The notes: a model not told the origin generated them from the letters alone. A DNA stretch of 64,000 nt from Desmospora activa DSM 45169 (GCF_003046315.1 NZ_PZZP01000001.1:806001-870000); one strand, 5' to 3'; shown: positions 42,240-51,517, numbered from the stretch's first letter. Translations and numbers: made by a program.

Positions 42240-43754
42240 GTGAAAGTATCAAAAAGCGTATTTGGAAGCTCAGTCATCATTGCGTTGTTGTTTTTGATTT
42301 GGGGAGCGTTGATGCCGGATCAGTTGGAGAAGAGTGCAAGCGCTGTTCAAGGCTTCTTACAAACCAAATTCGGCTGGTTTTACTTGTTGGCAGCTACGGG
42401 TATATTGGTTTTTATCGTCACTCTGGTGTTTACTCGTTTTGGGAACATTAAATTGGGTAAGGACGATGAGGAGCCGGAGTATCCTTTTATCACCTGGTTT
42501 GCCATGTTGTTTAGTGCTGGTATGGGAATCGGTCTGGTGTTTTGGGGAGTGGCGGAGCCGTTGAGTCATTTTGCCAGCCCTCCCACTGGTGAAGGGGGGA
42601 CACAGCAGGATGCGGTCAATTCACTGCGCTATACCTTATTCCATTGGGGATTCCATCCTTGGGCTATTTATACATTAATCGCGTTGGCTTTGGCATATTT
42701 TAAGTTCCGTAAGGATGCCCCCGGATTGATCAGTTCTACTTTTTACCCCCTTCTAGGCGAACGGGTAAACGGTCCGATTGGAAAGACGATCGATGTCCTG
42801 GCCGTATTTGCTACGGTGTTTGGAGTGGCAACCTCCCTTGGCCTCGGCGCAGCCCAAATTGCTGCAGGTGCCTCTTTCCTGTTTGCTCCGATTGAAAACA
42901 CGGTATCCACGCAGTTGGTGATTATCGCGATCGTGACGGTATTGTTCATGATCTCTGCATGGTCGGGCTTAAATAAAGGCATTATGTATCTCAGCAACAT
43001 AAACATTGTTTTGGCTGTCGCGCTGTTGCTATTTTTGATCATTACGGGTCCTACCTTATTTATGGCTAACCTTTTTACCACAACACTGGGAGGGTATTTG
43101 CAGCAACTGGTACAGATGAGCTTGCAGATCACTCCTTTTGAAAACACCCAACGAGCTGCTTGGACTCAGGACTGGACCATCTTTTATTGGGCGTGGTGGA
43201 TCTCCTGGTCGCCGTTTGTGGGAACGTTTATTGCACGGGTTTCCCGTGGTCGTACCATCCGGGAATTTATTCTCGGTGTATTGGCGGTACCCACACTGTT
43301 TAGCGCAATCTGGTTTTCCGCTATGGGTGGGGCCGGATTGCACGCAGATATGTTTGACAATGCCGGTCTTGTTGAAACCATGGGCAACCTGGGAACAGAA
43401 GTAGCGTTGTTCAGCTTGTTTGAAACCTTGCCGCTGGGAACGATCCTTTCCCTATTGGCGATTCTCTTGATCAGCACATTCTTCATCACATCGGCAGATT
43501 CCGCCACTTTTGTATTGGGGATGCAGACTACCAACGGCAGTCTTAATCCGCCCAATTCCGTTAAGCTGACCTGGGGCTTCATTCAGTCTGCGGCAGCGGC
43601 AGTTCTACTGATTTCCGGTGGTTTGTCTGGTTTACAGACAGCTGCTATTATCGCTGCTTTTCCCTTCACCTTTGTATTAATCGGCATGGGAGTTTCCCTC
43701 TTCGTCTCCTTAAAAAAGGAGAAAAAAGCTCCTAAACGTGCAAAAGCGGTATGA
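42240..43754 (+). CDS. BCCT-family glycine betaine/choline transporter (OpuD-like)
   Basis: 504 aa, twelve membrane spans. Imports a quaternary ammonium compatible solute with Na+ or H+. BCCT hallmarks: MLFSAGMGIGLVFWGVAEPLSHF (~88), LRYTLFHWGFHPWAIYTL, GLNKGIMYLSNIN and the signature tryptophan run WAWWISWSPFVGTFIARVSRGRTIREF (~320-346), then TSADSATFVLGM. The C-terminal tail is short and basic (KKEKKAPKRAKAV), as in OpuD, rather than the long osmosensing tail of BetP. GTG 42240 after AAAGGTGG. Flanked by terminators, so a single-gene unit. Confidence 0.93.
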   Translation: MKVSKSVFGSSVIIALLFLIWGALMPDQLEKSASAVQGFLQTKFGWFYLLAATGILVFIVTLVFTRFGNIKLGKDDEEPEYPFITWFAMLFSAGMGIGLVFWGVAEPLSHFASPPTGEGGTQQDAVNSLRYTLFHWGFHPWAIYTLIALALAYFKFRKDAPGLISSTFYPLLGERVNGPIGKTIDVLAVFATVFGVATSLGLGAAQIAAGASFLFAPIENTVSTQLVIIAIVTVLFMISAWSGLNKGIMYLSNINIVLAVALLLFLIITGPTLFMANLFTTTLGGYLQQLVQMSLQITPFENTQRAAWTQDWTIFYWAWWISWSPFVGTFIARVSRGRTIREFILGVLAVPTLFSAIWFSAMGGAGLHADMFDNAGLVETMGNLGTEVALFSLFETLPLGTILSLLAILLISTFFITSADSATFVLGMQTTNGSLNPPNSVKLTWGFIQSAAAAVLLISGGLSGLQTAAIIAAFPFTFVLIGMGVSLFVSLKKEKKAPKRAKAV

Positions 43755-43759
43755 TCGCT

Positions 43760-43807
43760 CAAAAAAAGCCGTTCACCCGGTATTGTCCGGGGAACGGCTT
43801 TTTTTGA
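43760..43807 (+). terminator. Strong terminator after the BCCT gene
   Basis: AAAAAAAGCCGTTC (43761-43774) pairs with GAACGGCTTTTTTT (43792-43805), with CCCGG/CCGGG extending the stem inward. Also usable on the minus strand. Confidence 0.93.
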
Positions 43808-43929
43808 TGGAACAAGTTAAAACCGCAACCTTTTGTGACAGCCTCTGTGTAGACGTTTCATCGGAGGGGTGGTTGGTTTACACTGAGAGACGAAGGTGAT
43901 TTCGAATTCCTTATTTGGGGATGACAAAC

Positions 43930-44568
43930 ATGGTTAAATGGATGGACAGACGGATAGAAGTAGTGGTGCTTCTGTTGATTTTGACTGTTTTTATGGCCGC
44001 TTGCACGGGCACAAACGAGCAGGGACAGCCACAGGACGAACAGCAAACGGAACAAGCAGAGCCGCTCAATTGGGAAGTGCCGCCATTTGCGGCGGTGGAT
44101 CAGAATGGAACAGAAGTTACGCTGGAAGACCTAAAAGGGAAGGTATGGCTAGCGGACTTTATTTTTACCCGGTGCCCTGATGTCTGCCCACCGATGACGG
44201 CTAATATGACCAACGTGCAGCAGGAACTGAAGGAACAGGGAGTAGATGTGGAGATTATCTCCTTTAGTGTTGATCCTGAGCATGATCAGCCGGAGATGCT
44301 GAAAAAATTTGCCGGGAACTATGATCTCAGCCTTGACAACTGGCGTTTTTTAAGCGGTTATGATCAGGAGACGATTGAATCTTTCGCCCGGGAAGGCTTT
44401 AAAGGGGATATCAAACGGGTGCAAGATGAAGAGGACAAACCGCTTCAAATCAATCATCCGGTTTCCTTCTTTCTTGTCAACCCCGAGGGGAAGGTATATG
44501 AACGATATGATGGGATGGATCCGGATATCGATCAAATGGTAAAGGATATTCGGGAAATCTCGTCCTGA
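43930..44568 (+). CDS. Sco-family copper lipoprotein (cytochrome oxidase CuA assembly)
   Basis: About 212 aa. Signal peptide with lipobox MAAC (lipidated C25), a Gln/Glu-rich linker, then a thioredoxin-like Sco domain with copper ligands C82 and C86 in FTRCPDVCPPM and the third ligand histidine in INHPVSFFLVN. B. subtilis YpmQ/BsSco delivers copper to the CuA site of caa3 oxidase. Start uncertain: ATG 43930 has TTGGGG 9 nt upstream; ATG 43921 directly abuts that site. It interrupts the Bacillus gene order together with the BCCT gene, ecsAB and shc. Confidence 0.92.
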   Translation: MVKWMDRRIEVVVLLLILTVFMAACTGTNEQGQPQDEQQTEQAEPLNWEVPPFAAVDQNGTEVTLEDLKGKVWLADFIFTRCPDVCPPMTANMTNVQQELKEQGVDVEIISFSVDPEHDQPEMLKKFAGNYDLSLDNWRFLSGYDQETIESFAREGFKGDIKRVQDEEDKPLQINHPVSFFLVNPEGKVYERYDGMDPDIDQMVKDIREISS

Positions 44569-44635
44569 ATTTTTATGTCATTTAAATGGCCGAACTTCAC
44601 TCCATCAATCACTAACAGCAGTTCCATCGCTTTAA

Positions 44636-44682
44636 TCGATAAAAACCAGTTCTCCATTGGGGAGAAGCTGGTTTTTATCGTT
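44636..44682. terminator. Bidirectional terminator between sco and ecsB
   Basis: A 13-bp perfect outer stem CGATAAAAACCAG (44638-44650) / CTGGTTTTTATCG (44668-44680) plus an inner TCTCC/GGAGA. Both strands give GC pairs followed by T-rich arms, fitting two convergent genes. Confidence 0.88.
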
Positions 44683-44707
44683 GAGAGAGAAATTAACGGA
44701 TGGCACC

Positions 44708-45949
44708 TTAGCGTGAGGTGGGAACCACTTTGCGCCTTCGGTTTTGGCGGGGGATGCGCCACAAGGCGAAGACGGTGGCGAAGATCCAACCGCCGACTAG
44801 CAGCAGTAGTAACAGGGGGAAGGGATCGGTCCAAGTTGCTGCGGGCAGCAGCAGTGTCACGGTACTCTCCACTAAGAGAATCCCCCACACCAGCCGGGAT
44901 AAGTCCCCGGTTTTTTGCTGTTCAGGCAAGGGATATAACCGAAACCAGGGCTGGAAGCGGTGAATACGCCGGATCCAGGGGAGTTGAACAGCTGTCATCC
45001 ACAACCCCAGGAAATAAAGGCAGACTGCCAACAGGGGGAGCGATTCCGTCAACACCAAGGCGATTCCAGTCATAATGGTGAGTCGGAGCGTGACACCAAA
45101 TGGTTCGCGGTAGCGTAGAAAGGTTCGCTGATAGAGATAGAAGTAGGTATTTTCCCGGCGTCGGGCAGGAAAGCGGTTGAGCCACTGCCATCCCCGGCGG
45201 ATCCGGACCTCATTTCCCACCTGCGGAACATCGATAAATTGGCTGGCGAGACGATAATAGCGGGCAACAGTGGCCGACTCCTCCGCTACCAGTCGCTGCC
45301 ATGAAAAGTAGCCCCGCGGCGGTTGACGCCGTCGCTGATAGGCGATTAGAAGTCCGATCCACACAAGGGTGACCAGCAACGGGAGACCAAAAAATTGGCC
45401 ATGGAACAGCCAGATAGTGATGAAAGCATTGGTTCCCCACCGGATTACAGAATCGGTCCAATGGGGCCGTTCTGCAAGCAATTCATGGAAACGCAGCCAC
45501 AGGTTAAACACTTTAAATGTGAGCAACACGACGACTGCCATCACCCAGGCGACTCCATCTCCCAATCGTTGAATAAACAGGGGTGATAACACGATCATCC
45601 ATGCCAGCACAATCAGACACTGGATGATTGCATTGTAGGTAAATGCCCGCTGCATATACCGACTGACAGTGGAGGGATCTGGAGCCAGGAAGAATGGATC
45701 AGCTGGCTGAAAATAGGTGCGAAAGCGGATAAAGGACAGCACCGCGGTCAAAATGGCTGCTAACACCCATGCTACCGGAAAGTCGGGGGGAAGCCATTCT
45801 TGCAGCAGTTTGCGGTATAAAACGAGAAGCAGAATGGCGAACAGCGCCGGAAAAAGGTTAAGTGTGCGTGCAATGGCGATGGCGTAGCGGCTCCCTTTTT
45901 GATAGGCCGCTTTGCGGCGATGTTGAAACAGTTGATTGAAATCCTTCAT
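44708..45949 (-). CDS. ecsB: ABC transporter permease EcsB
   Basis: 413 aa with about eight to ten membrane spans. EcsB-type features: N-terminal FNQLFQHRRKAAYQKGSRY, FFLAPDPSTVSRYMQRAF, and the conserved NRFPARRRENTYFYLYQRTFLRYREPFG loop before the C-terminal spans (quoted in part). Ecs is an exporter-like ABC system of Firmicutes; in B. subtilis loss of EcsA affects secretion, intramembrane proteolysis by RasP and competence. The substrate is unknown. ATG overlaps the ecsA stop by 4 bp (ATGA at 45946-45949). Confidence 0.9.
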   Translation of the reverse strand: MKDFNQLFQHRRKAAYQKGSRYAIAIARTLNLFPALFAILLLVLYRKLLQEWLPPDFPVAWVLAAILTAVLSFIRFRTYFQPADPFFLAPDPSTVSRYMQRAFTYNAIIQCLIVLAWMIVLSPLFIQRLGDGVAWVMAVVVLLTFKVFNLWLRFHELLAERPHWTDSVIRWGTNAFITIWLFHGQFFGLPLLVTLVWIGLLIAYQRRRQPPRGYFSWQRLVAEESATVARYYRLASQFIDVPQVGNEVRIRRGWQWLNRFPARRRENTYFYLYQRTFLRYREPFGVTLRLTIMTGIALVLTESLPLLAVCLYFLGLWMTAVQLPWIRRIHRFQPWFRLYPLPEQQKTGDLSRLVWGILLVESTVTLLLPAATWTDPFPLLLLLLVGGWIFATVFALWRIPRQNRRRKVVPTSR

Positions 45950-46683
45950 GCGCGTTCCCCTTTGACCGTGTGCACAAATAACTCGTCCAAGCTGGCATGG
46001 GGAAGCCCGGCTTGTGTTCGCATCGCCTCCAGAGTGCCGTTGAGGGCGATCCGCCCCTCCTTTAGCAATACAAATCGTTGTGCGTGTTTTTCTGCTGTCG
46101 CCAACACATGGGTAGACAAAAGGATAGCCGTTCCTTCCCGCTTTAGAGTTGTCAATTGTTCCAACAGCGAATGAATCGCCAAGGGGTCCAGTCCCACAAA
46201 GGGTTCATCCACGATCAAGAGGGAAGGGCGTACCAGGAGAGCACACAGGATCATTACTTTTTGCCGCATCCCTTTGGAGAAGGTGCTGGGATACCACTGG
46301 CGTCGCTTGGCCATCTGAAACTCTTCCAACAGCGCCTCCATGCGTTGGCGCCATTCGGAATCCAAGTGGTAGGCCATTGCCGTTAGCTCCAGATGTTCCT
46401 CCAAAGTAAGTTCAGGATAGAGATAAGGTGTTTCCGCGATATATGCGATTTCTCGCCGAAAACCCATCGGGTTCTCTGCCATGCTCTTGCCCTGGAAGGT
46501 GATAGCGCCCGAGTGGGGGCGCAGATATCCGAGAATATGTTTAATGGTGGTGCTTTTGCCTGCACCGTTTAAACCGATCAGTCCGACCATCTCGCCGGGC
46601 TTCACAGTGAAGTCGATATCAAAGATCACAGGTTGGTGGGGGGCATAACCACCCGTCAAATCTTGCACCTTCAGCAAAAACAT
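45946..46683 (-). CDS. ecsA: ABC transporter ATP-binding protein EcsA
   Basis: 245 aa. Walker A GLNGAGKSTT (~37-46), signature FSKGMRQKVM (~137), Walker B LLIVDEPFVGLD (~157-168), switch LLSTHVLATAEKH. The FSKGMRQK signature and DEPFVGLDPLAIHSL are typical of EcsA. GCGAGGG lies just before ATG 46683, and a good SigA promoter is upstream. B. subtilis has a third gene, ecsC; it is absent here. Confidence 0.93.
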   Translation of the reverse strand: MFLLKVQDLTGGYAPHQPVIFDIDFTVKPGEMVGLIGLNGAGKSTTIKHILGYLRPHSGAITFQGKSMAENPMGFRREIAYIAETPYLYPELTLEEHLELTAMAYHLDSEWRQRMEALLEEFQMAKRRQWYPSTFSKGMRQKVMILCALLVRPSLLIVDEPFVGLDPLAIHSLLEQLTTLKREGTAILLSTHVLATAEKHAQRFVLLKEGRIALNGTLEAMRTQAGLPHASLDELFVHTVKGERA

Positions 46684-46721
46684 TCCCTCGCTTCCGTTCC
46701 GGTTTTCGTGCCGTCCTTGTC

Positions 46722-46750
46722 ATCTTAGCCCAGGTGAGGGCCACTGTCCA
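46722..46750 (-). promoter_or_regulatory. SigA promoter of ecsAB
   Basis: On the minus strand: -35 TGGACA (46750-46745), exact 17-nt spacer, -10 TAAGAT (46727-46722). About 40 nt before the ecsA ATG. Confidence 0.72.
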
Positions 46751-46823
46751 GGTTGGCGGGTGGCTATTTTTTGCTTCTGCTTGCGAGTGTCCGCCCATAT
46801 GGTGTTGATGAGGAGGGAAGGCC

Positions 46824-48698
46824 ATGGATCAGTGGGGGATGGGCGCTGTGCAGGCGGCACGGGAACGGTTGTTGGATGAGGTACTACCCAAACAGCGTCA
46901 GGACGGAGGTTGGGTGTTTCCCTTTGAGACGACTGCACCGATGACGGATTCGTATACCTTGCTATTGATGGAAGTGTTGGGTTGGCGGGAGGAAAGGCTG
47001 CGCGCGGGACTGGTGGAGCGAATTCGCTCCCATATCGATGGAGATGGAGGGTGGCGCGTATACGTCGATGAGCCGTTACCCAATCTTACTGCCACGGTGG
47101 AAGCGGCGGTAGCGCTGATGGCGACTGGAGAGGAGTCACCGCAGGGGCCGTTGGTGCAGCGGGCGCGGGAAATTGTCCGTTCCCAGGGAGGGATCGGAAA
47201 AGCAGGTTCACTGACCAAGGTGATGTTAAGTTTGGTGGGGTTGTTGGATTGGCGTCACATCCCACGGCTACCTTTAAAATTTATGTTGCTGCCGTGGTGG
47301 TTTCCCATCAATTTCTTTGATCTGGTCGGCTTTGCCCGTTGTCACTTGGCCCCGATCATGGTTACTTCTCATCTGCGCGTGGTTCGTCGCCTTCCCCGAG
47401 GACTGCATGAGTTGAGCGGGTGGGGGGAGCCGACAACCGCTACGGAACAGGTACAAACATTGCGGCGACAAATTTATAAAGCCCTGCCGCCGGAGCTTTC
47501 TGGCAGCGCGGGGAATCGGTTGGCATTGGCCAAGGCAGTTACCTTTATGCGAAACCGTACCGAAGTGGACGGAACCTTGTACAGTTTTTTAACTGGTACC
47601 GTTTTGATGGTGTTTGCCTGGTTGGGGTTGGGTTTGTCTCCTTCCCACCCCTGGATCGTTCAGGCGATACGGGGATTGCGGCCGTTTGCCATTACGGTCC
47701 CTGAGGGGATTCATATGCAAGAGACGACATCGGTAGTATGGGATACGGCTCTACTGATGGATGCGATGGGCGAAGCGGGTCTGTCTCCGGACGATGCGGC
47801 GATGACTCGCGGGCGAAAATATCTGTTGTCGCGGCAACAGCAGCGCTTGGGTGACTGGGCGATAAAAAATCCGGGCATTCCCGCAGGGGGATGGGGCTTT
47901 TCCGATATCAATACGATCAACCCTGATGTTGACGATACTTCCGCCAGCTTGCGCGTGTTGGCTGCCAGTCTTACTGTGGACCCCACGAGTAAAGGACCAT
48001 GGGAACGGGGAGCACGCTGGTTGGCCAGTATGCAAAACCGGGATGGTGGTTGGCCTGCATTTGAAAAGAATACGGATAAACGTTGGCCGCGCCTATTGTT
48101 GCCGTCAGATCTGCAACCGGGGGCAACCGATCCCTCCACTCCTGATCTAACCGGGCGGACCCTCGCTTTTTTTGGTCGGTTTCGCGGATGGAGAGTGGGG
48201 CAGCCAGCGGTTGAGCAAGCGATTCGGTTTTTGGAGCGGGAACAGCGGCCGGAGGGGTGTTGGTTTGGCCGTTGGGGAATTACCTATCTCTACGGAACTT
48301 GGGCCGCATTAACCGGAATGGCCGCTGTCGGTTGCCCTGTCACCCATCCGGCGGTATCCAAGGGAGTCAAGTGGTTGATAACGGTGCAACAATCGGATGG
48401 AGGATGGGGAGAATCTTGTCGCAGCGATCAGGAAGGAAGATATATTCCACTACAATGGAGCACGCCATCGCAAACAGCATGGGCGTTGGACGCATTGATC
48501 GCCTACCATGACCGACCCATCGCCCCCATTCGCGCTGGGGTTCAACGTTTGGTAGAAATGGTGGAAGAAAAGGGGGAGCATACCACTTATCCCACTGGAG
48601 CTGGTTTGGCGGGGCACGTTTATTTTCATTATCACAGTTATCGTTATGTCTGGCCCTTGGCGGTGCTGGGTCGATATGAAAAAAAATACGGATCATAA
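46824..48698 (+). CDS. shc: Squalene-hopene / sporulene-type terpene cyclase
   Basis: 624 aa class II triterpene cyclase. The catalytic acid motif DVDD-T (DxDDT) is at 371-375, in NPDVDDTSAS. Several QW repeats are visible (RQDGGWVF, DGDGGWRV, NRDGGWPAF, QSDGGWGES). It protonates a terminal double bond of a linear terpene and cyclises it at the membrane surface. Products could be hopenes from squalene or sporulene-like sesquarterpenes, as made by SqhC in B. subtilis spores. No squalene synthesis gene is nearby to decide. ATG 46824 with AGGAGGGAAGGCC before it. Divergent from ecsA. Confidence 0.93.
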   Translation: MDQWGMGAVQAARERLLDEVLPKQRQDGGWVFPFETTAPMTDSYTLLLMEVLGWREERLRAGLVERIRSHIDGDGGWRVYVDEPLPNLTATVEAAVALMATGEESPQGPLVQRAREIVRSQGGIGKAGSLTKVMLSLVGLLDWRHIPRLPLKFMLLPWWFPINFFDLVGFARCHLAPIMVTSHLRVVRRLPRGLHELSGWGEPTTATEQVQTLRRQIYKALPPELSGSAGNRLALAKAVTFMRNRTEVDGTLYSFLTGTVLMVFAWLGLGLSPSHPWIVQAIRGLRPFAITVPEGIHMQETTSVVWDTALLMDAMGEAGLSPDDAAMTRGRKYLLSRQQQRLGDWAIKNPGIPAGGWGFSDINTINPDVDDTSASLRVLAASLTVDPTSKGPWERGARWLASMQNRDGGWPAFEKNTDKRWPRLLLPSDLQPGATDPSTPDLTGRTLAFFGRFRGWRVGQPAVEQAIRFLEREQRPEGCWFGRWGITYLYGTWAALTGMAAVGCPVTHPAVSKGVKWLITVQQSDGGWGESCRSDQEGRYIPLQWSTPSQTAWALDALIAYHDRPIAPIRAGVQRLVEMVEEKGEHTTYPTGAGLAGHVYFHYHSYRYVWPLAVLGRYEKKYGS

Positions 48699-48766
48699 GT
48701 CTGATCCATCCACTCTCCAAAATCAGTATAATGGTAGTTGAAGGGATAGATGGAGGTGAATGGTTT

Positions 48767-49420
48767 TTGTGGATGGGGATCACGGTGGCGACGGCTGTAG
48801 CTGGATGGTGGATGGGGCGCTGGTTGCCGTTGGTTGGAGGGTGGTTTTTGCGGGAATCGGTGCTCACCTCGCAGGAACGTCGCCAGGGGGAAATGGTGGG
48901 GAAAATCGGTGTCTCCTCAGGGGCGGTTGCGATGGTTTGGTGGGCGACAGAGCCGGGGGAGTGGTTATTGGGACTCACCTTTCTCTTCTTTTTGTTACTG
49001 GTGGTGTGGACCGATTGGATGAGAGGGGTGATCCCTGATCGCTTAAATGGGGTTGGGGCTGTTGTTTTTTTGTGTGTACAAGGGATTCGCGGTGAGGAAT
49101 TGCTGTCGTTGTTGATGGCTGCCATCGCCGGATTCATTCTGTTGGGACTGATTTCTTTGTTAAGTGGTGGGGGCATGGGTGGTGGAGATGTAAAAATGGC
49201 AGGTGCTGCCGGTTTTGCCTTAGGGTGGCCCGGATTGGGTGTCGGTTTGGCCTTGGCGATTGTCAGTGGCGGCTTGACGGCATTGTGGCTATGGGGGAGG
49301 CGACAGGTGACGGGAAAAACGCCGATTCCCTTCGGCCCACATTTAGCCCTTGGCTTTTTTATCGCTTTTTGGTCAGGGGAAGTGTTGGCGAGTTGGTATC
49401 TCTCACTATTGGGAAGATGA
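48767..49420 (+). CDS. Prepilin peptidase-like (A24) membrane protein, ComC position
   Basis: About 217 aa, six or so membrane spans. The aspartic peptidase motifs of type IV prepilin peptidases are present: WTDWMRGVIPDRLN (first catalytic Asp) and GGGMGGGDVKMAGAAG (second Asp in GGGDVK), then the PFGPHLALG end motif. The N-terminal cytoplasmic methyltransferase domain with its two CxxC pairs is missing. It sits where Bacillus has comC, ahead of spoIIB and maf, so a role in processing competence pseudopilins is likely. Start TTG 48767, 7 nt after GGAGGTGA; ATG 48731 overlaps a TATAAT and is unlikely. Confidence 0.83.
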   Translation: MWMGITVATAVAGWWMGRWLPLVGGWFLRESVLTSQERRQGEMVGKIGVSSGAVAMVWWATEPGEWLLGLTFLFFLLLVVWTDWMRGVIPDRLNGVGAVVFLCVQGIRGEELLSLLMAAIAGFILLGLISLLSGGGMGGGDVKMAGAAGFALGWPGLGVGLALAIVSGGLTALWLWGRRQVTGKTPIPFGPHLALGFFIAFWSGEVLASWYLSLLGR

Positions 49421-49527
49421 TGAAAAAGGATCTTTTCTCCATGCGATCGCTCTGACTTTCAGTTCTATATCAAACTAGCAACCCATATAGATGAACTATG
49501 GATGAATTGAGAGAAGGAGACGATCAT

Positions 49528-50634
49528 ATGGAGAAGAAACGGATTACGATTCGCTTTCATCAGGGGGGACGCTCTCCTACCGTGCAGATCGGGGATCAAC
49601 AAGCGGATACGGTGTCAAGAGAAGTGAAGGGTGAAGAAGTGACAGGCGCCAAAAAGAAGCTAGACGCGGACAAGCTGGCGGTTCCGACTACCTTAGAAGA
49701 TAAGAATCCACCCGATGAATCTGATGCTCCATGGGTGTGGGGAATGGAAAGGGAAGAGAGTGTGGAGTGGGGAAAACCTTATTCGTATAAAGGATTACCC
49801 GATAAAAAAACGGTGCGATCGGTGATCCTGTCTATTGTAGGGGCGGTGTTGTTGGGGACATTGATGGGTTTTCTGGTACTCTCTCTGTTTTTTTCGAGCG
49901 AATCGGATATTTCTACCCGCAGTATCGACTCTCACCTCCCCACTACACCCAATGAAGCGGAACCATCCCAACAGAAGACAGCGGAAAAAGAGGAACAAAA
50001 AACCGCTACCCTTAAGCTTCCTGCACTGTCGGGGATCATGGTGCAAGGCGGGACGTATCAGGAAAAAGCAGGAGGCGAACAGGCCGTGCACCAACTGCGA
50101 AGTGAAGGCTGGGCTGCAGTCATGTCCGCCGATTCCCCCCATCGATTGTTGCTGGGAATCGGAACGGAAAAAGACGACGCTGCAGCGCTGGCTTCTTTTT
50201 ATAAGGAAAATGGGCAGACCGTCATCCTGAAAGAGCATCAGGTGAAAGAGACGACACTGTCATTGTCTGAAAAAAATAAGGAAGTGATGGAAGAGAGTAT
50301 TGCCCCCGTGGTGAAGGAAGGCCATCGGATCTATGCCTTGGTGGCAAAGCGGACCAGTCAAGGTCTCGCCGGCGGTGAGCGTTCATTACAACCGGTGTGG
50401 AAAGACGTGGAACAATCCTCAAAAAAGGTTTCATCGCTGGCAAAAGGAATGGAGAACGATCTTCCGCAAAAAGCGCGTGATCCGTTTATCCAAATGATGC
50501 AGTCTCTGGATCAGGTCGTACAGAGTGGGCAGGCCAATGTAAACAGCCCGGAAGAGTCCATGTTATGGCAAATTCAGGAAGGATTAATTCGATATGCCCT
50601 TGCTTACGAAAAATTTGTGGCTGCTGTCCGATAG
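49528..50634 (+). CDS. spoIIB: SpoIIB-like SPOR-domain membrane protein
   Basis: 368 aa. Starts KKRITIRFHQGG, the conserved SpoIIB opening, then a polar region, one membrane span (about residues 97-122, SVILSIVGAVLLGTLMGFLV in part), a low-complexity Ser/Thr/Glu/Lys linker and a SPOR-like domain (~160-240; VQGGTYQEKAGGEQAVHQLRS). In B. subtilis SpoIIB localises to the sporulation septum through SPOR binding of denuded glycan and speeds engulfment. ATG 49528 with AGAAGGAGA 8 nt upstream. Position between the comC-like gene and maf matches Bacillus. Confidence 0.85.
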   Translation: MEKKRITIRFHQGGRSPTVQIGDQQADTVSREVKGEEVTGAKKKLDADKLAVPTTLEDKNPPDESDAPWVWGMEREESVEWGKPYSYKGLPDKKTVRSVILSIVGAVLLGTLMGFLVLSLFFSSESDISTRSIDSHLPTTPNEAEPSQQKTAEKEEQKTATLKLPALSGIMVQGGTYQEKAGGEQAVHQLRSEGWAAVMSADSPHRLLLGIGTEKDDAAALASFYKENGQTVILKEHQVKETTLSLSEKNKEVMEESIAPVVKEGHRIYALVAKRTSQGLAGGERSLQPVWKDVEQSSKKVSSLAKGMENDLPQKARDPFIQMMQSLDQVVQSGQANVNSPEESMLWQIQEGLIRYALAYEKFVAAVR

Positions 50635-50877
50635 AAACCTGGATTGTTTCTTGTTCCGGCATGTCGATTTTGCTAAACTTGAGATATATCGAGCGATGTC
50701 CACCCCCCATAGTCCGGCAAGGTGGACGGTGGCCCCGTGGAGTTCGCTGAACTTCTCACAGGGTCTGTTTTTTACACTAATTACCGATCATGAATGAATG
50801 ATCTTCCCGACTGTGAATGAGTTTAAGGAAAGATTTCTCTTTTTCAATGTGCAAACGGATAGGAGGTCGGGGCCCCC

Positions 50878-51495
50878 ATGCAGCCGGAATTGGTACTCGC
50901 TTCCGGGTCTCCGCGACGAAGGGAACTCCTTCGTTCCTTGGGCGTTCCTTTTTCCGTCCATCCCAGTTGGGTGACGGAAGATGTACCCGGTAATCCCTCC
51001 CCAGGGGAATTGGTGGAGATCCTTGCTGCCAAAAAAGCGTTGGCGGTGGCTCATACCCGGCATCAAGCCGTGGTGATTGGATCAGATACCGTCGTCTCAT
51101 TAGAGGGAAAGATTTTGGGAAAACCGGTCGATGAAGAAGATGCCTGCCGTATGTTGGAACGCTTACAGGGGCGGGCGCATCAAGTTTATACGGGTATCGC
51201 TCTGGTGGAGATGGATGGGGGAAAAGTTTCACGTCGACTGATCGACCATCGGGTGACCGAAGTGATGGTGCGCAATATGACCACCGACGAAATCCGTTGG
51301 TATGTCTCCACCCGGGAACCATTGGATAAAGCTGGGGCATACGGCCTTCAGGGCATCGGCTCCATCTGGGTGGATTGGATCGACGGTTGCTACACCAATG
51401 TGGTAGGTTTATCTCTTCCGTTATTGTACGACATGCTCAAACAGCTGGATTACCCGATGATGACCCGGTCATTTTCTCCGGAGCGTAAGGTCTGA
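50878..51495 (+). CDS. maf: Maf nucleotide pyrophosphatase (septum-associated)
   Basis: 205 aa. Maf proteins hydrolyse dTTP/UTP or modified nucleotides and can delay septum formation. The N-terminal LVLASGSPRRRELLRSLG holds the triphosphate-binding SGSPRR. Further motifs: AAKKALAVA, VIGSDTVVSLEGKILGKP with catalytic Asp, LQGRAHQVYTGIAL and KAGAYGLQGIGSIWVDWIDGCYTNVVGLSL, shown in parts. ATG 50878, 11 nt after AGGAGG. The 243-bp gap before it shows no gene. Confidence 0.94.
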   Translation: MQPELVLASGSPRRRELLRSLGVPFSVHPSWVTEDVPGNPSPGELVEILAAKKALAVAHTRHQAVVIGSDTVVSLEGKILGKPVDEEDACRMLERLQGRAHQVYTGIALVEMDGGKVSRRLIDHRVTEVMVRNMTTDEIRWYVSTREPLDKAGAYGLQGIGSIWVDWIDGCYTNVVGLSLPLLYDMLKQLDYPMMTRSFSPERKV

Positions 51496-51517
51496 CCCCA
51501 CAGTGTGATCAACGAGA

